Shown here one piece after another: positions 19,481-31,524 of a stretch of DNA of 64,000 nt. Numbering within the stretch: position 1 is the stretch's first letter; every line of letters begins with the position of its first letter. Both the position numbers and the translations under genes were made by a program. The notes beneath the pieces are model-generated. The model saw only the letters and a list, made by a program, of their open reading frames with translations. It did not search any database and had not been told where the DNA came from. The DNA is from Limnephilus marmoratus (Eukaryota; Arthropoda; Insecta; Trichoptera; Limnephilidae): assembly GCA_917880885.1 (NCBI GenBank), contig OU862927.1, positions 42,001,571-42,065,570 of the forward strand, read 5' to 3'.

Positions 19481-21034
19481 CTTCATATATTTAATTTAAC
19501 ACACACTCCTCCTCGCTTCATCCACGTTCACACGTCAAATCGCATAGTGTCTTAACCCGTCAGTTGCTTCTGCAACGGGCAAAACCTAGTATATATATTA
19601 ATGCTTGGTTTTGGGGTAGGTCGGGAAAAGCTCACTTTTTTGTCGACGCAAAAACGACCAGTACGCCCTTTACGTTTCATCCACCTCAAGGTTCACTTTC
19701 GGTTGAAGCAAATTCCGAATGAAAACTGTAAGCACTTTTTTTTCGACAAAATGAAATATATACAGGGATTTATTCTCCGATACGAATCGGCGGCGAAAAC
19801 TAGAAGCTCTACTCGAATCACTCGATTCGGCTCGGTTGTATTTCCCGCCGACAGATAGCGTTTCAAAAAAAAAATGACAAAAAAAGACTTAGCATTTTCC
19901 TCAAAGGAAAATGCTAGGTCTATGGTCAAAATCTTAGATGTCAAATTTTTAGCCTAACAAAACGGAACTCTCGGCGGTTTGGGTCGTTGTTTTTCGGAAA
20001 ACCACATTGCCGCCGAAAAACCGATTCCGGGCTAGATGTTTTTTAAAAATACGATAGCCTGAGAGATTCCGCAACTTTTAATAACAATAAAACATACGAT
20101 TCTCATATAAAATATGTCAAGAGATGCTGACAAAACTCGAAATTTTCCGAAAAAAAATCATCAAAACACGTGCTCACAGATTCCATCGGAAGTTTAATTA
20201 TTGCTGGCCAGTTCAAATTAACACGTTTTTCATTCGGGGTAGGTACCTACTTACTTCGGTAGTATTGCAAATATGATGAAAAAAGCAAAGATTGCCGGAA
20301 TCTAAGGAAATGCGCAGGTACCTACCTGAATGGGTACCTACACAACGAATTAGGTTTTAATGCAATAAATACTAAGGTAAGGTTGTTTCGATGATACTAA
20401 ATAATTTTTTTTTTTTTTAAAGTTAATTTTCACGTTCTGTGTTGGTTCTACTCAAATTCTGTTTTTTCTCAATAAAGGCCAGTTACATCACAAAACTGAA
20501 ATAATTACGGAATTTTCTGGAACTGAAAATTGACAAGAAAAATTTGTAAAATTGTCAATTATTTTTTTTAAACAACCCAGCCTTATTATTTTTATGTTAT
20601 GTTATTTTTAAATGTGCAGATTATCTATTTGGATATTGTGAAGTAACAAAAAAAAATATATATTACGCTGTTCTAGGTAGGTACTTTCTTGCAGGGACTT
20701 TTTTCCTTTAAAAATAAAACATGATATTGAATAAAATTATTTGTGCTGGAAAGAAGTTTTTATAAAATTATTTTATGCTCAACAACATAATGGCGTCGTT
20801 TTGGTGAAATATTACAACAAAGTACCTACTTAGTACTTACAATACAACTACAAATAGTGAGCTCTGGTATCATGATATTGTGCATTGCTAAACCGTTTAT
20901 CCGATTGCGATGAAATTTTGGGGGTGCGGTCAACTACCTGTTCCCTTTGTAGGCGCTCATTCCTCGCTTCATCCGCATTCAGACATCGTTTTTTCTTCAT
21001 ATATATTTAATTTAACACACACTCCTGCTCGCTT

Positions 21035-21160
21035 CGTCTTTTAGGGAAACGAAGGAGAGAAGAGTTCTGGGAAGGAAAAGGGTTTAAGGGATTGAGTTCG
21101 AACCCGCAATCTTCGGATTGCGAGTCGAGAGTCTTACCTCTTGACCTAGAGGGCCCTAAA
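21035..21160 (-). repeat. tRNA-headed SINE copy
   Basis: Minus strand: tRNA-like head with an A-box-like TAGGTCAAGAGG, anticodon loop CTCGCAA and B-box-like GGTTCGAACTC. It is followed by AAACCCTTTTCCTTCCCAGA and CTCCTTCG, which are shared with the poly(A)-ended SINE family at 24428, 37706, 44004 and elsewhere. The head suggests RNA polymerase III origin of that family. Confidence 0.5.
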
Positions 21161-21164
21161 TTAT

Positions 21165-21755
21165 ATTGCGTTATTTTGATAACCAATTTCAAAATAATTT
21201 TAATTTCAAAATACAACAAAATTTAAAAATCAAAAAAGAATTTAAATTTCAACAAATTTTTAAATCCAAAAAATTTTAAAATCCAAAAAATTTTAAAAAC
21301 GAAAAAATTTCAAAATCCAAAAAATTTTAAAATCGAAAAAATTTTAAAATCCAAAAATTTCAAAATCGAAAAAAATTTAAAAATCGAAAAAATTTAAATT
21401 CCAAAAAATTTTAAAATCCAAAAAATTTTAAAATCGAAAAAATTTTAAAATCAAAAAATTTCAAAATCCAAAAAATTTTAAAATCGAAAAAATTTTAAAA
21501 TCCAAAAAATTCCAAAATCGAAAAAAATTAAAAAATCCAAAAAATTTTAAAGATCACAAAATTTTAAAATCCAAAAAATTTAAAATCCAAAAAATTTAAA
21601 AATCGAAAAAAAAATTAAAATCCAAAAAATTAAAAAATCGAAAAAAAATTAAAATCCAAAAAATTTAAAAATCCAAAAAATTTAAAAATCGAAAGAATTT
21701 TCAAAATCAAAAATTTTAAAAATCGAAAAAATTTTAAATTCCGAAAAATTTTAAA
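21165..21755. repeat. Phased A/T-tract array
   Basis: About 570 bp of AAAAAATTTTAAAATC(C/G) units of roughly 19-20 bp, with an A-tract about every 10 bases. Such phasing predicts intrinsic DNA curvature. No ORF. Confidence 0.75.
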
Positions 21756-23654
21756 TCTTCATCCACGTTCACACATCAAATCGTATAGTGCTTTAACCCG
21801 TCAGTTGCTTCTGCAACGGGCAAAACCTAGTATATATATTAATGCACAGTTTTGGGGTAGGTCGGGAAAAACCTCACTTTTGATTTGAGGGGAAAAGCGA
21901 CCACTCTGCCCCTCGGGTGGGTGAAACGACAAGGGTCACTTTGGCTCGCGGCCGTTTGGTAAGGGTCAAAGCTCACTTTCGATTTGAGGGGAAAAGCGAC
22001 CACTCTGCCCCTCGGGTGGGTGAAACCTCACGGGTCACTTTGGCTTGCGAAAATTTGGTAAAATTTGGCAAGCCAAATTGATCTCTAAGCTCATCCGATT
22101 TCAAAGGCCCCACGGTTCACTCTTCTTCGAAGCGAATTCATTGTATCTATCTCTTTTCAAATGCCCGCAAAAGTTGAGAAAGATATAGCGAAAATCTCCC
22201 ATACAAAACTGATTTCGCTAGGTACGCAGATTTTAAATGTCATCTTTCATTTTTCGTTTTCCCACCGGCCGACTGGCATACGCGATTTTGTCGAAAATAT
22301 CACGCTTGGAAGCCAAAATTTAGTGAAATTCCGTCAACAAGAGTTTTTCAAAGGTCAATTGACCGTCGTAATTATCACTTTTCTCAAAAACATCGTTGTA
22401 ATATTCGTTTCAAAACTGACATGTGCAAAAAAACAACATAAAAGTCGAGTATTGAAACTAATCTTTAAAATTATGTACTGTTTTCACGGCGCCGCCAGTC
22501 GACAGGACATAGAATTAAAACATTTCATTAGAAAAATTTAAAAATAGACTAAAATTCAAATTCGAACGCGAAACAAAATTGGAGTGTCTTAAATTGGCGT
22601 TGTTAGCAGGTTTTAAAATCGAATTTCATCATTCATGAATCGTTATTATGCCGGTACACGGTGGTAAAAAAAATACTGCTCGAAATATAATAATTATTTT
22701 TTTAATTATTTTGAATGATAATTTTCTTGATATTTTTTTTTTCGAAAATATAGTCGGGCCTTCACGACTAACGTTTGAGCGGCGTAGAAACATTTCTCAA
22801 ATGACGATGCTTAGAATTTCCGTTTTTTTCCATACATTTATCGTTGTGAATAATTATTTATTACGAAAGTAGTATGTGCGTTCGTGAATTTAAAAGTTGG
22901 ATATTTGACCGATGTCATTTCTAGAAAAATATTTTTAAAAAAAGACGATTTTATTTTTATTTTTAAAAAAATATTATTATTTAATCAATTTATTTTTACC
23001 AAAAATGAGTAACGCAGTTTTGGCGGACCCTGTTATTTAGAACACACAGATAAACCATGCAACTTAGTGATGGAAATAAGTGCTTAGGTACCTACCTACC
23101 GGCTTACCGACTTACTACCGTGGTTTTTTTGCGAAAATGAGTAGGTACCTAGACGAATTATGTAGGTACTTACATTGGATGCCGGGTTGTTGCAATAAAA
23201 TTGAAGAATTCAACATTTCTTTAAAGTTAATTCTAACGTTCTGCGTAAGTTCTATTCGAGTTCTGTTGTTATATCATTTTATCCAGTTGCGCCACAAAAC
23301 TGAAATAATTACAGAACTTTAAAATAACTTTCACAAAACGTGATAATTAACTTGAAAATTTTATAGAATTATTAAATTTTTTTGAAAGAACCTATCAAAA
23401 TATTTTTCATTTATGAATGTGTAGGTAAAGTTTCGTTCTTTTTGGACATTCTTAAATAATAATACCAGTAATGGCCAGTACCTACTTATGAGGGAACGTT
23501 GTTGTCGAAATAATGAGAAATTAATATATTGTGTAAATTTAATAGCAAAGATGGTACAATTTTTTTTTCAAATGGTGTAGGTACTTTAAAATTGTACGGA
23601 AATTAATTGTTTTATACATTATTAACTAAATTTTAATGATAATGCGGCACAAGA

Positions 23655-23815
23655 GTCCCAACTACTGAAGTCAGTGAAACTATGGCATCCCCAGTTGGGG
23701 TATGTTGTGAGGCTAAAGGTAGTGGGGAGGGGAGGGAGATGGAGACGAGGAAGGTGGGGAAGTACCTGGCTATTCAGATCTGGTCACCAAAAACGGCAAA
23801 ATCCATTTCAAGCAA
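23655..23815. repeat. Dispersed repeat, copy 2 (partner at 11694-11860)
   Basis: Same blocks as copy 1, including GGGGTATGTT, GTAGTGGGGAGGGGAGG and CTATTCAGATCTGGTCACC. Located inside Helitron copy 3. Confidence 0.6.
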
Positions 23816-24206
23816 CGTTATGAAAATGAATAAATTTAAATATCTTAACATGGTCAATTTTTTGCCAAATTATGCAGGTAAAAGCACACTTTTTTTAAGT
23901 TAATTTTCACGTTCTGTGTTAATTCTTCTTCGATTCCGATGAAACTTTGGGGACCTTCGATTCTTAATGTATAAAATGGTGAGCTCTGGCATCATGAAAT
24001 TATGCATTGCTAAACCGTTCATCCGATTGCGATGAAACTTTGGGAATTTGATGTGTGCATGCCTCCGATGGCGTCTAGATACTTCTGTTTGACAGGTTTC
24101 AGCTGCTAGGCCCTGCGGGTGGCCTTATACATACGTATGTTTAACCACTGAGCGTTGCTCTCCTCGCCTTATTTGCCTTTAAAAACCCTCAACACAACAT
24201 CTCCAA

Positions 24207-24275
24207 AGATGAAATGACCCCGAGGGAAATTATTTTCCTCAGGGTCTCCTGTGTGTAGCTCATGTAAAAAAAGGA
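24207..24275 (+). repeat. SINE 3'-end fragment in plus orientation
   Basis: ATTTTCCTCAGGGTCTCCTG, TGTGTAGCTCATG then a short A run: the reverse complement of the T-headed copies nearby. It shows the family's 3' A-tail directly. Confidence 0.6.
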
Positions 24276-24427
24276 TAAATACCAGGAGTGCAGAACTAAG
24301 CAAGGGAAAAAATATTAAGAAAATGTTTTTTTTTTTTTCAATTATTTCTGGCTTTCACCATCCAAGGGTATTCTATGTAGGTCATCATTTAAGACTGACA
24401 TAGACAGGAAAGGTGAATTTATATACA

Positions 24428-24765
24428 TTTTTTTTTTTTTACCGAGCTCCACACAGGAGGCCGTGGAGAAAATAATTTCCCTCAGGACCTATGTCATCTT
24501 TGGGGATGCTGTGTGGAGGATTTTTTTTTTGGAAAGAAAGGGGATGAGAGTTCTGGGAAGGAAAAGGGTTTAAGGGGTGGGTAGGAATCTGGGGTTCAGT
24601 GTGTCCTGGTCATCCGCCTCCAAGACCTAGAAAAACCTCACCCATGAATCCGGGCACCCCTACTAAATCACCAAACGTAGCGAACCACCTGGGGTGACCG
24701 ACGGCAGAGGTGTTGGTTATTCAATAAAGGTCAATTTTAGGGATTTGTATTTCTACATAACATTA
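24428..24765 (-). repeat. SINE-like element (CTCCTGTGTGGAGCT family)
   Basis: On plus it begins with a T run and GAGCTCCACACAGGAGG, and runs through TAATTTCCCTCAGG, GTCATCTTTGGGGATG, CTGGGAAGGAAAAGGG to GAACCCGGGCACC and CAATAAAGGTCAA. No ORF. The T run is its minus-strand A-tail. Confidence 0.65.
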
Positions 24766-24844
24766 TATACAACGGGTACCCGGCATGCGTTGCAAAATCA
24801 CTGTAACCTTGGGGAGAACTCAGGATGAAATTATGCAGTGTTAA

Positions 24845-25203
24845 TTTTTTTTTTTAATTTAGCTCCACACAGGAGGCTCCAAAGAAAACAATTTCCCTAG
24901 GGGCCTATGTCATCTTTGAGGATGCTGTGCGGAGGGTTTTTTAAGGGAAAGGAAGGAGAAGAAGATATGGGAAGGAAAAAGGTATGAGGGGTGTTTAGGA
25001 ATCTGGGGGTCAGTGTGGCCAGGAGTGACGAACGTATGAATCTATTCCTCACACTGCGGTGCATGGCGAAGGTTTGGGAGAATCTGGCTGGAGAGGTCAA
25101 AAGCTTTCCAATAATTATGGTAACAAGGGAAAGGATAAGAGGGAGATATAAGTTAGAGACGTATTTTATATTGTTAATGGACTTTTTGTCCGTAAATAAA
25201 TAA
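24845..25203 (-). repeat. SINE-like element, second subtype
   Basis: Same T-run start and ACACAGGAGGCTCC, then diverges after CTGGCTGGAGAGGTCAAAAG. It runs directly into a 127-bp satellite unit at the TAAATTATATACAGCGGG boundary. Confidence 0.6.
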
Positions 25204-25640
25204 ATTATATACAGCGGGTACCCGGCATGCGTTGCAAGGCCACGTTAACCTCGGGGTCCATTAAACTGTAATGGTTGCATCCCAAATCTCGGAAAACCAC
25301 ATTATAATGCAAGCGCCTGTACTATAGAACATTATATACAACGGGTACCTGGCATGCGTTGCAAGATCACTGTAACCTGGGGGTCAACTTTACTGTAATG
25401 GTTTCATCATAATTCCCGGGAAATAACATTTTAAAGTAAGTGCCTGCAATATATAACATGATATACAATGGTTACTCGGCATGCGTTGCAAGGTCACTGT
25501 AACCTCGGGGTCAACTTAACTGTAATGGTTCCATTCCAATTCCTGGAAAATTACATTTTAATGCAAGCGCTGCACTACATCACATTATATACAACGGTTA
25601 CCCGGCATGCGTTGCAAGGTCACTGTAACCTCAGGTTTCT
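25200..25640 (+). repeat. 127-bp satellite, four units (copy 3)
   Basis: GGCATGCGTTGCAAGG cores at about 25227, 25353, 25480 and 25605, with the same internal blocks as in copy 1. Confidence 0.8.
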
Positions 25641-27029
25641 TCATATATTTATTTAACACACACTCCTCCTCGCTTCATCCACGTTCACACGTCAAATCGC
25701 ATAGTGTTTTAACCCGTCAGTTGCTTCTGCAACGGGCTCCGCTAGTATATATATTAATGCACAGTTTTGGGGTAGGTCGGGAAAAACCTCACTTTCGATT
25801 TGAGGGGAAAAGCGACCACTCTGCCCCTCGGGTGGGTGAAACGACAAGGGTCACTTTGGCTCGCGGCCGTTTGGTAAGGGTCAAAGCTCACTTTCGATTT
25901 GAGGGGAAAAGCGACCACTTTGCCCCTCGGGTGGGTGAAACCTCACGGGTCACTTTGGCTTGCGAAAATTTGGTAAAATTTGGCAAGCCAAATTGATCTC
26001 TAAGCTCATCCGATTTCAAAGGCCCCACGGTTCACTCTTCTTCGAAGCGAATTCATTGTATCTATCTCTTTTCAAATGCCTGCAAAAGTTGAGAAAGATG
26101 TAGCGAAAATCTCCCATACAAAACTGATTTCGCTAGGTACGCAGATTTTAAATGTCATCTTTCATTTTTCGTTTTCCCACCGGCCGACTGGCATACGCGA
26201 TTTTGTCGAAAATATCACGCTTGGAAGCCAAAATTTAGTGAAATTCCGTCAACAAGAGTTTTTCAAAGGTCAATTGACCGTCATAATTATCACTTTTCTC
26301 AAAAACATCGTTGTAATATTCATTTGAAAACTGACGTGTGCAAAAAAACAACATAAAAGTCGAGTATTGAAACTAATGTTTAAAAAAAATGTATACTTTT
26401 AACGGAGCCACCTATCGGCAGAGTCGAGAAGCAAAGCTTTTCGTTAGAAAAAATCAAATTTCTATCAAAAATTTCAAATTAAAACGTTCGAAATTGGAGT
26501 AAGAAAATTATGCATCGTGTAGTCAGAATTCCACGGGCAGTTTCATTCTTTATTGTCGTTTTGAGGGTGATTAAAAAGAGACCGCTCGAAAAATTATTAA
26601 TTTTTTTTTCTTTATTATTTCTGACTTTTGATTTTTTTTTTTTTGTTACAGAAAATCGATTCGGACAGTCGCATTAAGATTTGGGAAGAGCAGATTCATA
26701 TCTGAAATGAAGATGTGAATAATTTTTTAGTTTTTCAAACATTTCTCATAATAAAATATACATTTATTAATAAAAGAGCATGTGTGTCAATGAATTCAAA
26801 AGATTGATACATAAAAAATGTCAATTCCAAAAAAAAAGGGTTTAAAAAATATTTTTTTTAAAACGCAGAGTTAATTTAAATTTTTTTAAATTGTTTTTAA
26901 AAATAACTTCAATCCTGAACTACCTGCGATTTAGGAAATTTACCCGAAGCCCGCTGATTGGCTGGAACGTGATTGGCTGGGAACTCCAACCAATCAAAAC
27001 GACATTAGGGGTGCCGTATTACTAGAGGC

Positions 27030-27205
27030 CCCCTGATTGGCTGACGGTATTTGGGCGTGGCGACGGCCATTATTAAATGTTTTATTTTTAATTTTTATTG
27101 GCTGAGCGTATTTGGGCGTGGCGACGGCCATTATTAAATGTTTTATTTTTCATTTTTATTGGCTGAGCGTATTTGGGCATGGCGACGGCCATTATAAAAT
27201 CATTT
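27030..27205 (+). repeat. 67-bp tandem repeat, three units
   Basis: Each unit contains ATTGGCTGA(C/G)(C/G)GTATTTGG, GCGTGGCGACGGCCATTAT and an A/T-rich tail. Confidence 0.75.
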
Positions 27206-27399
27206 TTTTTGTATTTAAGCTTGATGACGTTATATTGGTTGGATTACTGATATGACGATGGCTTTTGCTTGAATTCAGGATTCATAATATTATTTTTTTA
27301 ATGCGCTAAAATTCAGTTTCAAGATTTTTTTTTCGTAAATAATTAAAAAAAATTATAGCGCAATTTTTGTGAAATATAAACATAGGAATTCTGTACTAC

Positions 27400-30300
27400 G
27401 TTCTGGCATCATGAAATTATGCATGGCTAACCGTTCATCGTATTGCGATGAAACTTTTAGGATTTGATGTGAGCATGCCTGCAATGGTGTCTTTATATTT
27501 CAGCTCGGCAGATTTCAGCTGCTAGGCCCTGCGGGCGGCTTTATATGTAAGTATGTTTAAACGCTAAGATTTGCCAAACCATTCATCCGATTGCGATGAA
27601 ACTTCAAGAATTTGATGTGTGCATGCCTGCAATGGTGTTTTTACACTTCAGCTTGGCAGGTTTCTGCTGCTAGGCCCTGTATGCGGCTTTATATATAATT
27701 ATGTTAAAACGCTAAGCTTTGCCAAACCATTCATCCGATTGCGATGAAACTTTAAGGATTTGATGTGTGCATGCCTGCAATGGTGTTTTTATACTTCAGC
27801 TTGGCAGATTTCAGCTGCTAGGCCCTGCGGGCGGCTTTATATGTAAGTATGTTTAAACGCTAAGCTTTGCCAAACCATTCATCCGTTTGCGATGAAACTT
27901 TAAGGATTTGATGTGTGCATGCCTCCAATGATGTAAATATACTTCTGTTTGGCAGGTTTCTGCTGCTAGGCCCTGTGGGCGGCTTTATATATAATTATGT
28001 TTAAACGCTAAGATTTGCCAAACCATTCATCCGATTGCGATGAAACTTCAAGAATTTGATGTGTGCATGCCTGCAATGGTGTCGTTATACTTCAGCTTGG
28101 CAGATTTCTGCTGCTAGGCCCTGCGGGCGGCTTTATATATGAATATGTTTAAACGCTAAGCTTTGCCAAACCATTCATCCGATTTCGATGAAACTTTAAG
28201 GATTTGTTGTGTGCATGCCTGCAATGGTGTCTTTATTCTTCAGCTTGGCAGATTTCAGCTGCTAGGCCCTGCGGGCGGCTTTATATGTAAGTATGTTTAA
28301 ACGCTAAGCTTTGCCAAACCATTCATCCGATTGCGATGAAACTATGGAAAGTTGATGTGTGCAGGCCTCCAATGATGTATATATACTTCTCTTTGGCAGG
28401 TTTCTGCTGCTAGGCCCTGTGGGCGGCTTTATATATAATTATGTTTAAACGCTAAGATTTGCCAAACCATTCATCCGATTGTGATGAAACTTTAAGGATT
28501 TGATGTGTGCATGCCTGCAATGGTGTCTTTATACATCAGCTTGGCAGGTTTCTGCTGCTAGGCCCTGTGGGCGGCTTTATATATAATTATGTTTAAACGC
28601 TAAGCTTTGCCAAACCATTCATCCGATTGCGATGAAACTTTAAGGATTTGATGTGTGCATGCCTGCAATGGTGTTTTTATACTTCAGCTTGGCAGATTTC
28701 AGCTGCTAGGCCCTCCGGGCGGCTTTATATGTAAGTATGTTTAAACGCTAAGCTTTGCCAAACCATTCATCCGTTTGCGATGAAACTTTAAGGATTTGAT
28801 GTGTGCATGCCTCCAATGATGTAAATATACTTCTGTTTGGCAGGTTTCTGCTGCTAGGCCCTGTGGGCGGCTTTATATATAATTATGTTTAAACGCTAAG
28901 ATTTGCCAAACCATTCATCCGATTGCGATGAAACTTCAAGAATTTGATGTGTGCATGCCTGCAATGGTGTCGTTATACTTCAGCTTGGCAGATTTCTGCT
29001 GCTAGGCCCTGCGGGCGGCTTTATATATGAATATGTTTAAACGCTAAGCTTTGCCAAACCATTCATCCGATTTCGATGAAACTTTAAGGATTTGATGTGT
29101 GCATGCCTGCAATGGTGTCTTTATTCTTCAGCTTGGCAGATTTCAGCTGCTAGGCCCTGCGGGCGGCTTTATATGTAAGTATGTTTAAACGCTAAGCTTT
29201 GCCAAACCATTCATCCGATTGCGATGAAACTATGGAAAGTTGATATGTGCATGCCTCCAATGATGTATATATACTTCTCTTTGGCAGATTTCTGCTGCTA
29301 GGCCCTGCTGGCGGCTTTATATATAATTATGTTAAAACGCTAAGATTTGTCAAACCATTCATCCGATTGTGATGAAACTTTAAGGATTTGATGTGTGCAT
29401 ACCTGCAATGGTGTCTTTATACATCAGCTTGGCAGGTTTCTGCTGCTAGGCCCTGCGGGCGGCTTTATAAATAAGTATGTTGAAACGCTAAGATTTGCCA
29501 AACCATTCATCCGATTGCGATGAAACTTTAAGGATTTGATGTGTCCATGCCTGCAATGGTGTCTTTATACTTCAGCTTGGCAGATTTCATCTGCTAGGCC
29601 CTGCGGGCGGCTTTATATATGAGTATGTTTAAACGCTATGCTTTGCCAAACCATTCATCCGATTGCGATGAAACTTTGGTGATTTGATGTGTGCATGCCT
29701 GCAATGGTGTTTATATACTTCTGTTTGGCAGGTTTCTGCTGCTAGGCCCTGTGGGCGGCTTTATATATGAGTATGTTTAAACGCTAAACTTTGCCAAACC
29801 ATTCATCCGATTGCAATGAAACTTTAAGAATTTGATGTGTGCATGCCTGCAATGGTGTTTGTATACTTCAGCTTGGCAGATTTCAGCTGCTAGGCCCTGC
29901 GGGCGACTTTATATGTAAGTATGTTTAAACGCTAAGCTTTGCCAAACCATTCATCCGTTTGCGATGAAACTTTAAGGATTTGATGTGTGCATGCCTCCAA
30001 TGATGTAAATATACTTCTGTTTGGCAGGTTTCTGCTACTAGGCCCTGCGGGCGGCTTTATAATTAAGTATGTTTAAACGCTAAGATTTGCCAAACCATTC
30101 ATCCGATTGCGATGAAACTTTAAGGATTTGATGTGTGCATGCCTGCAATGGTGTCTTTATACTTCAGCTTGGCAGTTTTCTGCTGCTAGGCCCTGCGGGC
30201 GGCTTTATATGTAAGTATGTTTAAACGCTAAGCTTTGCTAAACCATTCGTCTGATTGCGATGAAACTTTGGGGATTTAATGTGTGCATACCTGCGATGGA

Positions 30301-30480
30301 GTCTGAATACTTCTGTATGGCAAGTTTCTGCTGCTAGACCCTGCAGGCGGCTTTATATATAAGTATGTTTAACCGCTAAGCTTTGCTAAACCATTCATTC
30401 GATTGCGATGAAACTTTGGGGATTTGATTGCTGCATCCCTTCGATTCTTTCTGCATAAAATAGTGAGCTCGGGCATCATA
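27400..30480 (+). repeat. 148-bp satellite, about 21 units
   Basis: Units contain CCATTCATCCGATTGCGATG, AAACTTTAAGGATTTGATGT, GCATGCCTGCAATGG, CTGCTAGGCCCTGCGGGCGG and TTTAAACGCTAAG. The CCATTCATCCG anchor recurs every 148 bases from 27587 to 30399. Three shorter, diverged units follow to about 30760. Variant units recur in blocks of six, giving a higher-order period near 888 bp. Confidence 0.85.
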
Positions 30481-30906
30481 AAATTACTCATTGCTAAACC
30501 GTTCATCCGATTGGGATGAAGCTTTTGGGATTAGAAGTGCACATCCCTTTGATTTGATGTGTGTATGCCCGCGATGGTTTTTGTATACAATAGTAAGCTC
30601 TGGCATCATAAGATTATGCATTGCTAAACCGTTCATCCGATTGCGATGAAATTTTGGGGATTTGATGTGCACATGCCGGCGATGGTTTCTGTATACAAAA
30701 GTGAGCTCTGGCATCATGAAATTATGCATTGCTAAACCTTTAACCGATTGCAATGAAAATTTGATAATAATCCCATTGATATTGATATTTAATTTAACAC
30801 ACACTCCTCCTCGCTTCATCCACGTTCACACGTCAAATCGCACAATTTTTTAACCCGTTAGTTGCTTCTGCAACGGGCAAAACCTAGTATATATTAATGC
30901 TCAGTT

Positions 30907-31510
30907 TGTAACCGTTTTAATTCTTATCGGCAACATGAATCCTCAGATCAATCCCAGCGACAACCATATGATCAATGTAAATGGGGATATTTGAATGAAA
31001 CAGGGATTCAAGTTGAACATTTATTATAATCATCAATTTTCGAGCATGAGACAGTAATCCATTCAAGGAAAATATACTTATAATTGTTTATTGAAACTCA
31101 GGGTGTGTCCCAGGGCTCCTTGAAGAGGAATCTCCTGAGATTATGAATTATGCAAGTCACTATTAAAGAAATCAGGATCAGCGATGTAATACATAATTGA
31201 CAGAACTAACCTTAAAATAGAATGCCGGGCGCCAAGGCCAGTCTCAATGACATGACCATTTTAAATATAATATCAACTAACTGAAAACCAGTATAGGAAA
31301 CTAACGCCAATCGATGCCATCCATGCCAGTCGGGGCCCAGGTTTCTGCACCCTCACGCTACACGTCAAATCCGCCGAGTCCTCCGCTCTTCCGTTTCCCC
31401 AGCAGAGGTCGCCACTGTACTCGTCCGAAGTTAGCAAAACAACTCATAGATTAAAGTGTTTTGCATAGTCAACATCCAAAATTATCGGGGTAACATGTTA
31501 TTCTGTTACA
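30907..31510 (-). repeat. 3' LTR of the non-coding element
   Basis: 604 bp, begins TGTAACCG and ends CTGTTACA on plus. No difference from the LTR at 35471-36074 was seen by eye. Confidence 0.9.
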
Positions 31511-31524
31511 ATGCCCCCCGTGTT
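31511..31524 (-). other. Polypurine tract of the non-coding LTR element
   Basis: Minus strand reads ACACGGGGGGCAT directly before the 3' LTR, where plus-strand priming occurs. Confidence 0.65.

Larger units (their letters stand above)
17454..19589 (+). mobile_element. Non-autonomous Helitron-like element, array copy 1
   Basis: Starts with TATATATATTAATGC then TTTTGGGGTAGGTCGGG. It ends with AACCCGTCAGTTGCTTCTG, CAACGGG and CTAG followed by T. The end has the terminal hairpin (GTTGC/GCAAC with CCC/GGG) about 7 bases before CTAG, as expected for Helitron 3' ends. Six 127-bp units precede the end. No Rep or helicase sequence is present. The first 1.3 kb is nearly identical to copy 2. Confidence 0.75.
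19590..21830 (+). mobile_element. Non-autonomous Helitron-like element, array copy 2
   Basis: Begins directly after CTAG of copy 1, with the same TTAATGCTTGGTTTTGGGG start. Ends with the hairpin and CTAG at 21827-21830. Its middle differs from copy 1: a tRNA-like/SINE segment (21040-21160) and a 570-bp phased A-tract array replace the satellite. Confidence 0.75.
21831..25745 (+). mobile_element. Non-autonomous Helitron-like element, array copy 3
   Basis: Starts TATATATATTAATGCACAG and ends in a CTAG at 25742-25745 preceded by CAACGGGCTCCG. The first 600 bp is close to copy 4. It carries two minus-strand SINE copies and a plus-strand SINE 3' end, the second copy of the dispersed repeat (23655-23815) and five 127-bp satellite units (24770, then 25205-25640). 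ORFs such as 22161-22541 lie in shared non-coding sequence. Confidence 0.75.
25746..30887 (+). mobile_element. Non-autonomous Helitron-like element, array copy 4
   Basis: Starts TATATATATTAATGCACAG, with a copy-3-like first 600 bp. It ends with the hairpin and CTAG at 30884-30887. The middle holds three 67-bp units (27030-27200) and a long 148-bp satellite (27400-30480) instead of the 127-bp satellite. It is the longest uninterrupted copy (5.1 kb). Confidence 0.75.

Noticed and set aside
12000..21160. Working tRNA genes at 12000, 12955 and 21090
   Set aside because: Acceptor stems do not pair or the 5' half is missing; they fit tRNA-derived repeats.
22161..26327. Matching ORFs at 22161-22541 and 26076-26327
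   Set aside because: Conserved only because copies 3 and 4 share non-coding 5' sequence; the frame breaks at different places and no domain is seen.
27400..30480. Regular spaced repeats as a possible CRISPR array
   Set aside because: The whole 148-bp unit is repeated, with no unique spacers, and the context is a eukaryotic transposon.
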